From an uncultured Bradyrhizobium sp. (GTDB taxonomy: Bacteria > Pseudomonadota > Alphaproteobacteria > Rhizobiales > Xanthobacteraceae), in the NCBI RefSeq assembly GCF_936928535.1, contig NZ_CAKZHY010000118.1, positions 1 through 64,000 on the forward strand: 64,000 nucleotides of DNA, read 5' to 3'. Below the pieces are notes generated by a model that was given only the letters and a program-made list of their open reading frames with translations, was not told where the DNA came from and did no database searches. Shown here in pieces: positions 25,720 to 34,117 of the stretch; the first letter of the stretch is position 1; each line of letters opens with the position of its first letter. The position numbers were made by a program, and so were the translations under genes.

Positions 25720-26685
25720 ATGACCATCGACCTCACCCGCCGCACTCTGCTTCAACTCGCCGGCGCCGGCTCGCTGGCGATGGCTGCGGTCGGCGCGGCG
25801 CGTGCCGAGGGCAATCCGCAAGGCGGTGGGCCGACCTATGCCAGCCGCACGCCGATGCGGATCGGCATAGTGACGTTGCGGGTGAAAAATCTCGACAAGG
25901 TGGCCGATTACTACCGCGACGTGATCGGGCTCACCGTGATGGAGCGTTCGAGCACCGCCGCCAGGCTCGGCACGGCAGGTGTCGCGCTGTTGGTGCTGGA
26001 AGCTCGTCCCGACGCCGCGATCGAGCCGCGCAACGCCGCCGGGCTCTACCACACGGCCTTCCTGATGCCGACGCGCAAGGACCTCGCGCGCTGGCTGGTC
26101 CACGCCGCCTCGCATCGCGTGCCGTTGACGGGCTTTGCCGATCATCTCGTCAGCGAGTCCGTCTATCTCGACGACCCCGAAGGAAACGGCATCGAGGTCT
26201 ATGCCGACCGCGATCCCTCGCAATGGCAGTGGAGCGAGGGCAGCGTGAAGATGACGACCGACGAGCTGAACGTCGCCGATTTGCTGTCGCTGACCAACAC
26301 GCGTGTCAGCGACTATGCCAGGGCGCCAGACGGAATGCGCATCGGCCATATGCATTTGCGCGTCGGCGATCTCGCGCAGGCGGAGAGCTTTTACCACGGC
26401 GCTGTTGGCCTCGACCCGACCCGCAGTCGCAACGGCGCCGCGTTCCTGTCATCGGGGCGTTATCACCACCATCTCGGCATGAACGTCTGGCAGAGCCAGG
26501 GCGCCGGCCAGCGCGACGACGCGATGACGGGGCTCGCCTGGTTTTCGCTGGTGACGGGGAAACAGGACATCCTCGCAGCGCAGGAAGAGCGCTTGCGCAA
26601 GGGTGGCGCGCGCGTCGCGCAGCTGCCTGACGGCGTCGAGGCCGTCGATCCCTGGGGCACGCGGGTACGGCTGCTAAAGGTGTGA
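25720..26685 (+). CDS. VOC-family protein with Tat-type signal
   Basis: This is a two-module vicinal oxygen chelate (glyoxalase/extradiol dioxygenase fold) protein of 321 residues. Each half begins with a typical VOC strand: MRIGIVTLRVKNLDKVADYY (about 46-65) and MRIGHMHLRVGDLAQAESFY (about 205-224). Metal-ligand-like His and Glu residues occur, for example HTAF, GIEVYAD, GHMHL and HHHLGM. The arrangement resembles CatE-like catechol dioxygenases. The N terminus is a Tat-like signal (TRRTLLQLAGAGSLAMAA... ARA), which is unusual because most VOC enzymes are cytosolic. The substrate is unknown. Confidence 0.85.
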   Translation: MTIDLTRRTLLQLAGAGSLAMAAVGAARAEGNPQGGGPTYASRTPMRIGIVTLRVKNLDKVADYYRDVIGLTVMERSSTAARLGTAGVALLVLEARPDAAIEPRNAAGLYHTAFLMPTRKDLARWLVHAASHRVPLTGFADHLVSESVYLDDPEGNGIEVYADRDPSQWQWSEGSVKMTTDELNVADLLSLTNTRVSDYARAPDGMRIGHMHLRVGDLAQAESFYHGAVGLDPTRSRNGAAFLSSGRYHHHLGMNVWQSQGAGQRDDAMTGLAWFSLVTGKQDILAAQEERLRKGGARVAQLPDGVEAVDPWGTRVRLLKV

Positions 26686-26708
26686 GCCGCTCGCGCGAAC
26701 GGCTCACA
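26681..26708. terminator. hairpin between convergent genes
   Basis: A perfect 9-bp stem (26681-26689 with 26700-26708) overlaps the VOC stop codon and precedes the convergent hypothetical gene's stop. No T-run follows on either strand, so it is at best a weak bidirectional terminator. Confidence 0.35.
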
Positions 26709-26727
26709 GCTCATATATGTGGTGCGA

Positions 26728-27003
26728 TCAGCCGCGTGCCACGGGGTTGATCGAGACATCGGCGCCGGCGTGCTTCTGCGCGGCCTGGAAACCGGCGGTG
26801 ATGCCTTGCTCGACTGATTTCCGGACGTTGTCGTCGACGATCTGTTTCGTCACATTAGACACTGCCGCCAGGATCATCGCATCCTGGAATAGGGCGGGGT
26901 AGTTGTGCGGATTGGGGCCGGGCCTGCCCCAATTGACCGGGATCTGATAGATCGGCAGGAAGAAGCAATGCCGTGCGCCACCGAAGTTGATGCAAATTTC
27001 CAT
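26728..27003 (-). CDS. hypothetical protein, 91 residues
   Basis: I do not recognise this protein. It starts MEICINFGGARHCFFLPIYQ, followed by a Pro/Asn-rich stretch (WGRPGPNPHNYPALF) and a helical C-terminal half (AMILAAVSNVTKQIVDDNVRKSVEQG). The ATG at 27003 has AGGAGAC just upstream; the longer frame to 27123 is unlikely. It is probably soluble and has no signal peptide. The gap 27004-27189 contains a 7-bp inverted repeat (27148-27166) and no gene. Confidence 0.6.
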   Translation of the reverse strand: MEICINFGGARHCFFLPIYQIPVNWGRPGPNPHNYPALFQDAMILAAVSNVTKQIVDDNVRKSVEQGITAGFQAAQKHAGADVSINPVARG

Positions 27004-27189
27004 GGCTTGTCTCCTCGCTAAGAGATCGCTGCGTTCGTGTTGCAGCGTCAGCGACGCTAGACCTGCGAGGCAGAGTCCAGTGTGAAGTCGTTCACATCGC
27101 AAGGATGTACAAGGAGGCGTCAAGTATTATTGATTGTCAGCGTAGAGACGTCAGCCTGCCTGACGTTCGAGGCGATCGGTCTGAGACGA

Positions 27190-28059
27190 TCAATGCCGGA
27201 CCCGCGGTTGCGCCGCCGTGCCGAGGACATCGTCCCACCGGTAGGAATAGCCGATGCCGATGATGTAGTCCGGCGAGTTGCGGTTCAGGCCGAAAGCCAG
27301 GTGGAAATCGATCTGCTCGGTCCGGTTCAGGAGATAGCCGCCGCCGACATTGAGCAGCGCCGTGCTCGCGCCGCGCGACGGCGTATCGCTGACATATTCG
27401 GCGAACAGCGCCAGCTTCTCGCTGACCTTCCGCTCGATCACGAAGGTCGCCTCGCTCGTCTGGCGATTGGCGAGGTCCGATGGCCGGAAGAAGCTGGTGA
27501 CCATGCCGCTAATGCCCCAGCCGCCGCCAAGCTCGTAGGACCAGGGGACTTGCAGATAGTGCTGAAGGCCCGCGCCTGTGATCGCGGGAGTGCCGGTCGG
27601 CAGGCCGACGCCAGCGACCACCGAGAGGTTCGCCGGCTCAGGCAGTCCGCTGACCTGCCATTTCACGGCGGGGACGATATTGGTGAAGCCGGTGTCGAGC
27701 GAGCCGGTCAGTCGCCCGACATAGCTCGGAATATCGACCAGCACCTCGAGGCAGGGCGCGACCCCAAAACGGAGACGGCTGTTGCTGGCGTCAAATCCCT
27801 TGGCCGCGCTCTGGCCTGACGTGTTGAGGCCGTTCTCGATCTGGATGCTGCGGTCAGGCACGACCAGGCTTGAATTGGTCACGTCGGGGCGGTCGGTCGC
27901 GATCTCGGATTGCGGCGAGGGGCATTCACCGGCTTCGGCCATTTGCGGGCACAGCGCGAGGACGAGGCCGACGCAGCACAACGAGGCCCGCCAACGCTGC
28001 AGGACAAATCCCGGAACCACAAATATGCTCTTCGAACGCCGATCGCTTGCTGGCACCAA
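27190..28059 (-). CDS. outer-membrane beta-barrel protein, MetA-pathway phenol type
   Basis: This exported protein of about 289 residues has a signal peptide ending near AEA-GE. The segment EIATDRPDVTNSSLVVPDRS at the start of the mature part is typical of the transporter family named after phenol meta-degradation operons. The rest alternates short beta strands with aromatic girdle residues and ends in GIGYSYRWD, consistent with a small barrel. Its transport substrate is not known. The start is uncertain: the frame opens with a TTG at 28059, and the adjacent GTG at 28056 fits a GGGG upstream slightly better. Confidence 0.7.
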   Translation of the reverse strand: MVPASDRRSKSIFVVPGFVLQRWRASLCCVGLVLALCPQMAEAGECPSPQSEIATDRPDVTNSSLVVPDRSIQIENGLNTSGQSAAKGFDASNSRLRFGVAPCLEVLVDIPSYVGRLTGSLDTGFTNIVPAVKWQVSGLPEPANLSVVAGVGLPTGTPAITGAGLQHYLQVPWSYELGGGWGISGMVTSFFRPSDLANRQTSEATFVIERKVSEKLALFAEYVSDTPSRGASTALLNVGGGYLLNRTEQIDFHLAFGLNRNSPDYIIGIGYSYRWDDVLGTAAQPRVRH

Positions 28060-28133
28060 GACCCCATGCTAGTCCGCGATGGACTGCGCACCACTCCAGA
28101 ATGGACTTAGCTTCTCCCGGATTTATTCCCGAC

Positions 28134-29009
28134 ATGACCGATTTTCGCGGCGTCTTCCCCTATCTGGTCTCGCCCGTCAGCGCTGACGGCACGGTGAGGA
28201 CGGATGTGCTCGCAAGGCTCTGCGACGATTTGATCGGGGCCGGGGTGCACGGGCTGACGCCGCTTGGGTCGACCGGCGAGTTTGCCTATCTCAATGCCGC
28301 GCAGCGCATGGCGGTCGTGCAGACCACGATCGAGGCTGCGAAGGGCCGTGTGCCTGTGGTGGCAGGCGTCGCCTCCACCTCGACAGCCGATGCTGTGGCG
28401 CAGGCGCGGGCCTATCAAAAGCTTGGTGCCGACGGCATCCTGGCGATCCTCGAGGCGTATTTTCCGCTCAATGACGCCCAGGTCGAATCCTATTTCCGCA
28501 GCATTGCCGATGCCGTGGACATTCCCGTCGTCATCTACACCAATCCGCAATTCCAGCGCTCCGACCTCACGCTCGACGTCATCGCGCGTCTCGCCGAGCA
28601 TCTGCGCATCGGTTACATCAAGGACGCTTCGACCAACACCGGCCGGCTGCTCTCGATCATGAATCGCTGCGGTGATTCCCTGCGCGTGTTCTCGGCCTCC
28701 GCCCATATCCCTGCCGCGGTGATGCTGATCGGCGGGCTCGGCTGGATGGCGGGCCCGGCCTGCATCATCCCGCGCCAGAGCGTCGCCCTCTACGACCTCT
28801 GCCAGGCGGGCCGCTGGGACGAGGCCATGGCGCTGCAGCGCCGGCTGTGGCGCATCAACGAGGCCTTCGCCCGCTTCAACCTCGCCGCCTGCATCAAGGC
28901 CGGCCTTGCCATCCAGGGCTACGATGTCGGTGATCCGGTCCCGCCGCAGGCCGCGCTGACCGCGGATGCGCGCAAGGTGGTGGAAGCGGCGTTGAGGGAG
29001 CTTGAATAG
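28134..29009 (+). CDS. dihydrodipicolinate synthase/N-acetylneuraminate lyase family
   Basis: This is a class I pyruvate-type aldolase with a TIM barrel, 291 residues. Diagnostic residues are present: GSTGEF (45-50), the catalytic Tyr135 in VIYTNPQF and the Schiff-base Lys163 in IGYIKDAS. True DapA and many catabolic aldolases share these, and no lysine-pathway gene is adjacent, so the substrate is open. The ATG at 28134 gives the normal MTDFRGVFPYLVSPV start; an ATG at 28101 is in frame. It stands alone, followed by a palindromic repeat. Confidence 0.85.
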   Translation: MTDFRGVFPYLVSPVSADGTVRTDVLARLCDDLIGAGVHGLTPLGSTGEFAYLNAAQRMAVVQTTIEAAKGRVPVVAGVASTSTADAVAQARAYQKLGADGILAILEAYFPLNDAQVESYFRSIADAVDIPVVIYTNPQFQRSDLTLDVIARLAEHLRIGYIKDASTNTGRLLSIMNRCGDSLRVFSASAHIPAAVMLIGGLGWMAGPACIIPRQSVALYDLCQAGRWDEAMALQRRLWRINEAFARFNLAACIKAGLAIQGYDVGDPVPPQAALTADARKVVEAALRELE

Positions 29010-29037
29010 CGAGCGGTCATCCGCGACACGATCAGTC

Positions 29038-29118
29038 CCGTAGGGTGGGCAAAGCGTAGCGTGCCCACCATTTTGAGTGCGTGGGCACGGCGCAAGAGCG
29101 CCTTTGCCCACCCTACGG
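29038..29118. repeat. nested palindrome, family of CCGTAGGGTGGGC type
   Basis: The outer arms are a perfect 17-bp inverted repeat (29038-29054 with 29102-29118). Nested inside is an 8-bp pair, GTGCCCAC (29061-29068) and GTGGGCAC (29081-29088). Transcribed, it would form a long interrupted hairpin. It sits between the aldolase and the molybdenum hydroxylase. Confidence 0.8.
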
Positions 29119-29240
29119 AATCGCGGATTGCAGGACGGCATGACGAAATCGTAGGTATCCCGCCCGAAACCGCGGCTGGTCTGACCTCAATTGGTCCGCT
29201 AAAAGGCGGCCGCACTTTGAGGCTTAGAGGATCCAGCGGA

Positions 29241-31565
29241 ATGAACATTCTTCCCGGCAATTTGCGTTTCGGAGCGGGCCAGCCCGTCAAGCGTTTGGAA
29301 GACCAGCGGCTGCTCACCGGGAAGGGACAGTTCATCGACGACAAGCCGGAAGATGGCGCGCTGTGGCTGCATGTGCTGCGCTCGCCGCATGCGCATGCGA
29401 AGATCGTCTCGATCGATACCAGCGCTGCAGCATCGATGCCGGCCGTCGCCGCGATCTACACCGGCGCCGATCTGATCAAGGACGACGTCGGCACCATTCC
29501 GACGCTGAACATCTTCAAGCGCCCTGACGGCAAGCCGATGACGGTCCCGCCGCGGCGGCTGCTCGCTCATGAAATCGTGCGTTACACCGGCGAAGCCGTG
29601 GCGGCTGTGGTGGCTTCGTCGCGTGCGGAAGCCCAGAGCGCAGCCGAAGCAATCGTAGTCGAGTACGACGTGCAGCCCGCCGTGGTCGATCCCCTCGAAG
29701 CCGTCAAACCCGGCGCGCCCGTGGTGTGGCCTGAGGCGCCCGACAACATCGTCGGCGCGATGAGCTATGGCGACGCCACGAAGGTGGACGAGGCTTTCGC
29801 CAGGGCTGCGCACACGGTCGAGCTCGATCTCGTCAGTCAGCGCCTGGTGCCCTCCGCGATGGAGCCGCGCTCGACCATTGCCGAGATCGACAAGAAGACC
29901 GGCCGTCTGTTGCTGCATGTGCAGTCTCAGACCCCGGCCTCGACCCGGGACGTGCTCGCCGAAGCGGTACTGAAGCGTCCGAAGGACAGCGTGCGCGTGC
30001 TGGTCGGCGACATCGGCGGCGGCTTTGGCCAGAAGACCAATCTCTATCCGGAAGACGGCATCGTCGCCTATGTCGCGACCAAGCTGAACAAGAAGATCCG
30101 CTGGCGCGGCGACCGCACCGATGAATTCGTCGGCGGCACCCATGGCCGCGACCTCACCTCGACCGCGTCCTTCGCGCTGGACGAGAAGGGCAAGGTGCTG
30201 GCCTATCGCGTCACCTCGATCGGTTGCACCGGCGCCTATTCCTCGGGCGCTGCCAACATCATCCCGCTGGTGCTCGGGCCGTTCGTGCAGACCGGCGTCT
30301 ATGACCTGCCGCTGGTGCATTTCGAGGTCAAGTCGGTGATGACCCACACCGCGCCGGTCGGCGCCTATCGCGGCGCAGGTCGCCCGGAGGCTGTCTTCAT
30401 CGTCGAGCGCCTGTTCGACGCCGCCGCGCGAAAAATCGGCATGGACCCGCGTGCGATCCGCAAGGCGAATTACATCAAGCCGGCGCAACTGCCCTACACC
30501 AACGCTGCGGGGCAGGTTTACGATTCCGGCGCCTTCGCGCACATGCTCGATCGCGCCGTGAAGCTTGCGGACTGGGACGGTTTTGCCGCGCGCAAGAAGG
30601 CCGCGAAAAAGAAGGGCCTGCTCTACGGCCGTGGCCTCACATCCTACATCGAGTGGACCGGCGGCCGCGCCCATACTGAAAAGGTCACGCTGCAGGCGAC
30701 CTCGCAGGGCCGTGTCGTGCTGCATTCCGGCACCATGGCGATGGGGCAGGGGCTGCAGACCACCTACACCCAGATGATCTCCGACACGCTCGGGATTGCC
30801 ATGGACAAGATCGACGTCGTGCAGGGCGATACCGATCTCGCCATGGGTTTTGGCAGCGTCGGCTCGCGCTCGCTGTTCGTCGGCGGCACGGCCGTGGCGG
30901 TGTCCTCCAACGATCTGATTCAGAAGGCGCGCGAGAAGGCGGCCAACGTGCTGGAGACCTCGGTCGAGGATATCGAATATCAGGGCGGCATGCTGACCGT
31001 GGTCGGCACCGACCGCCGCATCAGCCTGTTTGATATCGCCGAGAAGGAGGCTGGCGCGAAGCTCACCGTCGATTCCGAAGGTGAGGTCGATGGTCCCAGC
31101 TGGCCGAATGGCACGCATATCTGTGAGGTCGAGATCGACCCGGAGACCGGCGTGTCCAAGGTCGTGCGCTACACCACGGTCGACGACGTCGGCGTTGCCG
31201 TGAACCCGATGCTGGTCACCGGCCAGATTCATGGCGGCGTCGCGCAAGGAATTGGCCAGGCGCTGTACGAAGGCGTCGCCTACGATGCCGACGGTCAGCT
31301 CCTCACTGCGAGCTACCAGGACTATTGCATCCCGCGCGCCGACGACGTGCCGCCGATCGTGGTGACGCTGGATGATTCCGCGCCCTGCCGCACCAATCCG
31401 CTCGGCGCCAAGGGCTGCGGCGAATCCGGCGCCATCGGCGGTCCGCCCTGCGTCACCAACGGCGTGATGGACGCGCTCGCCGAGCTCGGCATCACCCAGC
31501 TGAATACGCCGCTGACGCCGCAGAAGATCTGGAAGGCGATCAAGGACGCGAAGGTGGCGGGATAG
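29241..31565 (+). CDS. xanthine dehydrogenase/CoxL-family molybdopterin-binding subunit
   Basis: This is a 774-residue large subunit of a molybdenum hydroxylase. Landmarks are GQPVKRLEDQRLLTGKGQF near the N terminus, GDIGGGFGQKTN, GAYRGAGRPEAVF, TMAMGQGLQTTYTQM, and the catalytic Glu in GAKGCGESGAIGG. It carries AYRGAGR, not the AYRCSFR of true form I CO dehydrogenase, so it is a form II-like or other aldehyde/purine hydroxylase. The FAD and 2Fe-2S subunits normally encoded beside it are absent on both sides, making it an orphan here. The ATG at 29241 is chosen; upstream sequence is repeat. Confidence 0.9.
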   Translation: MNILPGNLRFGAGQPVKRLEDQRLLTGKGQFIDDKPEDGALWLHVLRSPHAHAKIVSIDTSAAASMPAVAAIYTGADLIKDDVGTIPTLNIFKRPDGKPMTVPPRRLLAHEIVRYTGEAVAAVVASSRAEAQSAAEAIVVEYDVQPAVVDPLEAVKPGAPVVWPEAPDNIVGAMSYGDATKVDEAFARAAHTVELDLVSQRLVPSAMEPRSTIAEIDKKTGRLLLHVQSQTPASTRDVLAEAVLKRPKDSVRVLVGDIGGGFGQKTNLYPEDGIVAYVATKLNKKIRWRGDRTDEFVGGTHGRDLTSTASFALDEKGKVLAYRVTSIGCTGAYSSGAANIIPLVLGPFVQTGVYDLPLVHFEVKSVMTHTAPVGAYRGAGRPEAVFIVERLFDAAARKIGMDPRAIRKANYIKPAQLPYTNAAGQVYDSGAFAHMLDRAVKLADWDGFAARKKAAKKKGLLYGRGLTSYIEWTGGRAHTEKVTLQATSQGRVVLHSGTMAMGQGLQTTYTQMISDTLGIAMDKIDVVQGDTDLAMGFGSVGSRSLFVGGTAVAVSSNDLIQKAREKAANVLETSVEDIEYQGGMLTVVGTDRRISLFDIAEKEAGAKLTVDSEGEVDGPSWPNGTHICEVEIDPETGVSKVVRYTTVDDVGVAVNPMLVTGQIHGGVAQGIGQALYEGVAYDADGQLLTASYQDYCIPRADDVPPIVVTLDDSAPCRTNPLGAKGCGESGAIGGPPCVTNGVMDALAELGITQLNTPLTPQKIWKAIKDAKVAG

Positions 31566-31592
31566 GCCCGCATCGTCGCAACAAACACAAGT

Positions 31593-31712
31593 GTCGTCCC
31601 GGCGAAGGCCGGGACCCATAACCACCGAGTCTAGTTTGGCTAAGATCGGTTATGACTATCCCGCGTCACATTCCCGCTGCGGAGTATGGGTCCCGGCCTT
31701 CGCCGGGACGAC
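31593..31712. repeat. paired palindrome, family B
   Basis: A perfect 28-bp inverted repeat (31593-31620 with 31685-31712; core CGTCCCGGCGAAGGCC) is separated by 64 bp of unrelated sequence. It lies between convergent genes. A diverged copy is at 51796-51936. Confidence 0.85.
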
Positions 31713-31754
31713 GGCGGAGGGTGGGGCGCACGCATCGCTAAGCCGCCGCCGGCC

Positions 31755-32951
31755 CTAAATCCCCAACATCATCTTCGCGATGATGTCGCGCTGGATTTCC
31801 GACGTGCCGCCGAAGATCGTATAGGCGCGACCGTTGAGATATTCCGGCACGACCGTCAGCATGTCCTCGGGCAGCGCGGGCTCGTGGTTGAGCTTGTAGA
31901 GCGGGCGCATCGTCTCGACCGCGAGCGCATCGTGGCCGATCACGTCGACGCCTAGCCGCGTCACGGCCTGCCGGATCTCGCTGTTGCGCAGCTTCAGGAT
32001 CGAGGACACTGCGCCGGGGTTCTGCCCGGTCTGGAGCGCCGAGAGCACGCGCAGCTCGGTCATTTCAAGCGCGTCGATGTCGACCTCGACCTCGGAGATG
32101 CGGGTCGCGATATCGGGGCTGTCGATCGCGCGTCCCGTGAGATCGGACTCCGCAAGCTCGGTGATGGCGCGCAGTCCTTCGCGCAGCTTCGCTGACGCGA
32201 TGCCGGAGCCGCGCTCGAACTCGAGCAAATATTTGCCGTAGGTCCAGCCCTTGCCTTCGTCGCCGACGCGGTTGGCGACGGGCACGCGCACGTCGTCGAA
32301 GAACACCTGGTTGACCTCGTGATCGCCGCCGATGGTCAGAATGGGACGCGTCGTGATCCCAGGCGTCGTCATATCGATCAGGATGAAGCTGATGCCATCC
32401 TGCTGCCGCGGCCCGTCGCTGGTGCGCACCAGCGCGAACATGCGGTTGGCGTGGTGCGCATGCGTGGTCCAGATCTTGGTGCCGTTGATGACGTAGTCGT
32501 CGCCATCGCGCACCGCGCGCGTCTTCAGCGAGGACAGGTCGGAGCCCGAGCCCGGCTCGGAATAGCCCTGGCACCAATAGTCCTCGCCGGACAGAATTCG
32601 CGGCAGATAGAAATTCTTCTGCTCAGGGCTGCCGAAGCCGATGATGACCGGCCCGACCATCTTCACGCCCATCACGTTGACATTGGGCACGCCGGCGCGC
32701 GCGCATTCGCTCTCGAAGATCCAGCGCTGCGCCGGTGTCCAGTCGGGTCCGCCATGTTCGACCGGCCAGCCCGGCGCGCCCCAGCCGCGGCTGTGCAGCG
32801 CACGCTGCCAGGCCATGCCGATGTCAGGGTCGGAGAATACCGACGGTGTCAGCGCGGTGGCGCGCTTCATCTCCTCGGTGAGATTCTTCGCGATGAAGCC
32901 GCGCACCTCGCTCTGGAAGGCGCGCTCTTCGGCATTGAACTGGAGATCCAT
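31755..32951 (-). CDS. acyl-CoA dehydrogenase, PimC-like large subunit
   Basis: This 398-residue flavoprotein has the three ACAD regions: helical N domain, middle beta domain with WCQGYSEPGSGSDLSSL and the substrate/FAD loop INGTKIWTTHAHHA, and C-terminal helices ending YTIFGGTSEIQRDIIAKM. It oxidises an acyl-CoA to the enoyl-CoA. The next upstream gene, 12 bp away, encodes a second, divergent ACAD, so the two probably form a heteromeric enzyme like pimeloyl-CoA dehydrogenase PimC/PimD. It is the last gene of an operon with an enoyl-CoA hydratase. Confidence 0.88.
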   Translation of the reverse strand: MDLQFNAEERAFQSEVRGFIAKNLTEEMKRATALTPSVFSDPDIGMAWQRALHSRGWGAPGWPVEHGGPDWTPAQRWIFESECARAGVPNVNVMGVKMVGPVIIGFGSPEQKNFYLPRILSGEDYWCQGYSEPGSGSDLSSLKTRAVRDGDDYVINGTKIWTTHAHHANRMFALVRTSDGPRQQDGISFILIDMTTPGITTRPILTIGGDHEVNQVFFDDVRVPVANRVGDEGKGWTYGKYLLEFERGSGIASAKLREGLRAITELAESDLTGRAIDSPDIATRISEVEVDIDALEMTELRVLSALQTGQNPGAVSSILKLRNSEIRQAVTRLGVDVIGHDALAVETMRPLYKLNHEPALPEDMLTVVPEYLNGRAYTIFGGTSEIQRDIIAKMMLGI

Positions 32952-32963
32952 GAGGCGCTCCTC

Positions 32964-34112
32964 TCAGGCTGAAACGGTGCTGCGGCCAAGCCGGGCGTGG
33001 CGCGCATAGTGGTGCGCGGTGCCGCCGAACAGCGTGTCGAAGGCAACGAGCCGCTTGAAATAGGCGCCGACCTCGAGCTCATCGGTGACGCCCATGCCGC
33101 CGTGAAGCTGGATCGACTGCTCGCCGACGAAGCGTGCGCATTTGCCGATCTTCGCTTTGGCCGCCGAAGCCGCGCGGGCCCGCTCGACCGGGGCGCTATC
33201 GGCCTTCAGCGCGGCGCGCAGTGCCATCGAGCGCGCCTCGTCGACCTGGATCGCCATGTCGGCGAGGCGATGGCGGATCACCTGGTTGGCGGAGAGCGGC
33301 CGGCCGAACTGCTTTCGGATCTTGGTGTACTCCAGCGTGGTGTCGAGCAGCGTCTGCATGATGCCGACGGCCTCCGCGCCGAGCGCAGCCATGGCGCGAT
33401 CGACGGCCCATTCGATCGCCGGCAGCGCGTCCCTGCCATCGCCGAGCAGCGCGTCCTCCGGCAAATGCAGGTCGGGCAGCTCGATGTTGCAGGCGCGCCC
33501 GCCGCCGAGGCGCGGATAGTCGGAGATCGCAAGGCCAGCGGCGGTCGCCGGCACCAGGAACAGACCGATCCGCCCCGAGGGTCCATGATGATCGTGCAGA
33601 TGCGCGGAGACGATGATCTCGTCGGCCGCATGGCCGTCGAGCACCGCGATCTTGCTGCCCGACAGACGCCAGCCCTGCGCCGTCTTGGTGGCCGATGTCG
33701 AGACCTTGGCGAGATCGAACCGCGCCGCGCGCTCGGAATGCGCGAAGGCGAGCTTCATTGAGCCGTCCGCGATCTTGGGCAGGCTCGCCTGCTTCTGCGC
33801 CGTGCTGCCGCATCGCTCGATCAGCGCGGCACCAAGCACGACCGTCGCGACATAGGGCTCACACACCAGCCCGCGGCCAAACGCTTCCATCAGGATGCCG
33901 ATCTCGATCGGGCCGCCGCCGAGGCCGCCAAACTCTTCCGGGATCGGCAGCGCCAGCCAGCCAAGCTCTGCGAACTGCTTCCACACCGCAGGGCTGAAGC
34001 CGAGCGGATCGCCGGCCATCTTGCGGCGGTGATCGGCATCGTAGCTCTCGGCCACGAAGCGCTCCGCGCTCTCGCGCAGCAGCCGTTGCTCGTCACTGAG
34101 ATTGAGATCCAT
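32964..34112 (-). CDS. acyl-CoA dehydrogenase, PimD-like small subunit
   Basis: This 382-residue ACAD homologue begins MDLNLSDEQRLLRESAERF and contains the C-terminal signature LHGGMGVTDELEVGAYFKRL followed by FGGTAHHYARHARLG. The middle domain is more divergent than in its partner, as in PimD-type subunits. It likely pairs with the downstream ACAD. The ATG at 34112 is 5 bp from the stop of the upstream enoyl-CoA hydratase gene. The open frame runs on to 34481 through that gene and should not be used as the start. Confidence 0.87.
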   Translation of the reverse strand: MDLNLSDEQRLLRESAERFVAESYDADHRRKMAGDPLGFSPAVWKQFAELGWLALPIPEEFGGLGGGPIEIGILMEAFGRGLVCEPYVATVVLGAALIERCGSTAQKQASLPKIADGSMKLAFAHSERAARFDLAKVSTSATKTAQGWRLSGSKIAVLDGHAADEIIVSAHLHDHHGPSGRIGLFLVPATAAGLAISDYPRLGGGRACNIELPDLHLPEDALLGDGRDALPAIEWAVDRAMAALGAEAVGIMQTLLDTTLEYTKIRKQFGRPLSANQVIRHRLADMAIQVDEARSMALRAALKADSAPVERARAASAAKAKIGKCARFVGEQSIQLHGGMGVTDELEVGAYFKRLVAFDTLFGGTAHHYARHARLGRSTVSA

Positions 34113-34117
34113 GGCGC

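Noticed and set aside
29241..31565. Carbon monoxide dehydrogenase CoxL
   Set aside because: The form I active-site motif AYRCSFR is replaced by AYRGAGR and the coxM/coxS genes are absent, so a CO dehydrogenase label is not justified.
29199..31625. 808-codon open frame opposite the molybdenum hydroxylase gene
   Set aside because: It mirrors the codon structure of a GC-rich gene and has no recognisable domain. The plus-strand protein has all family motifs.
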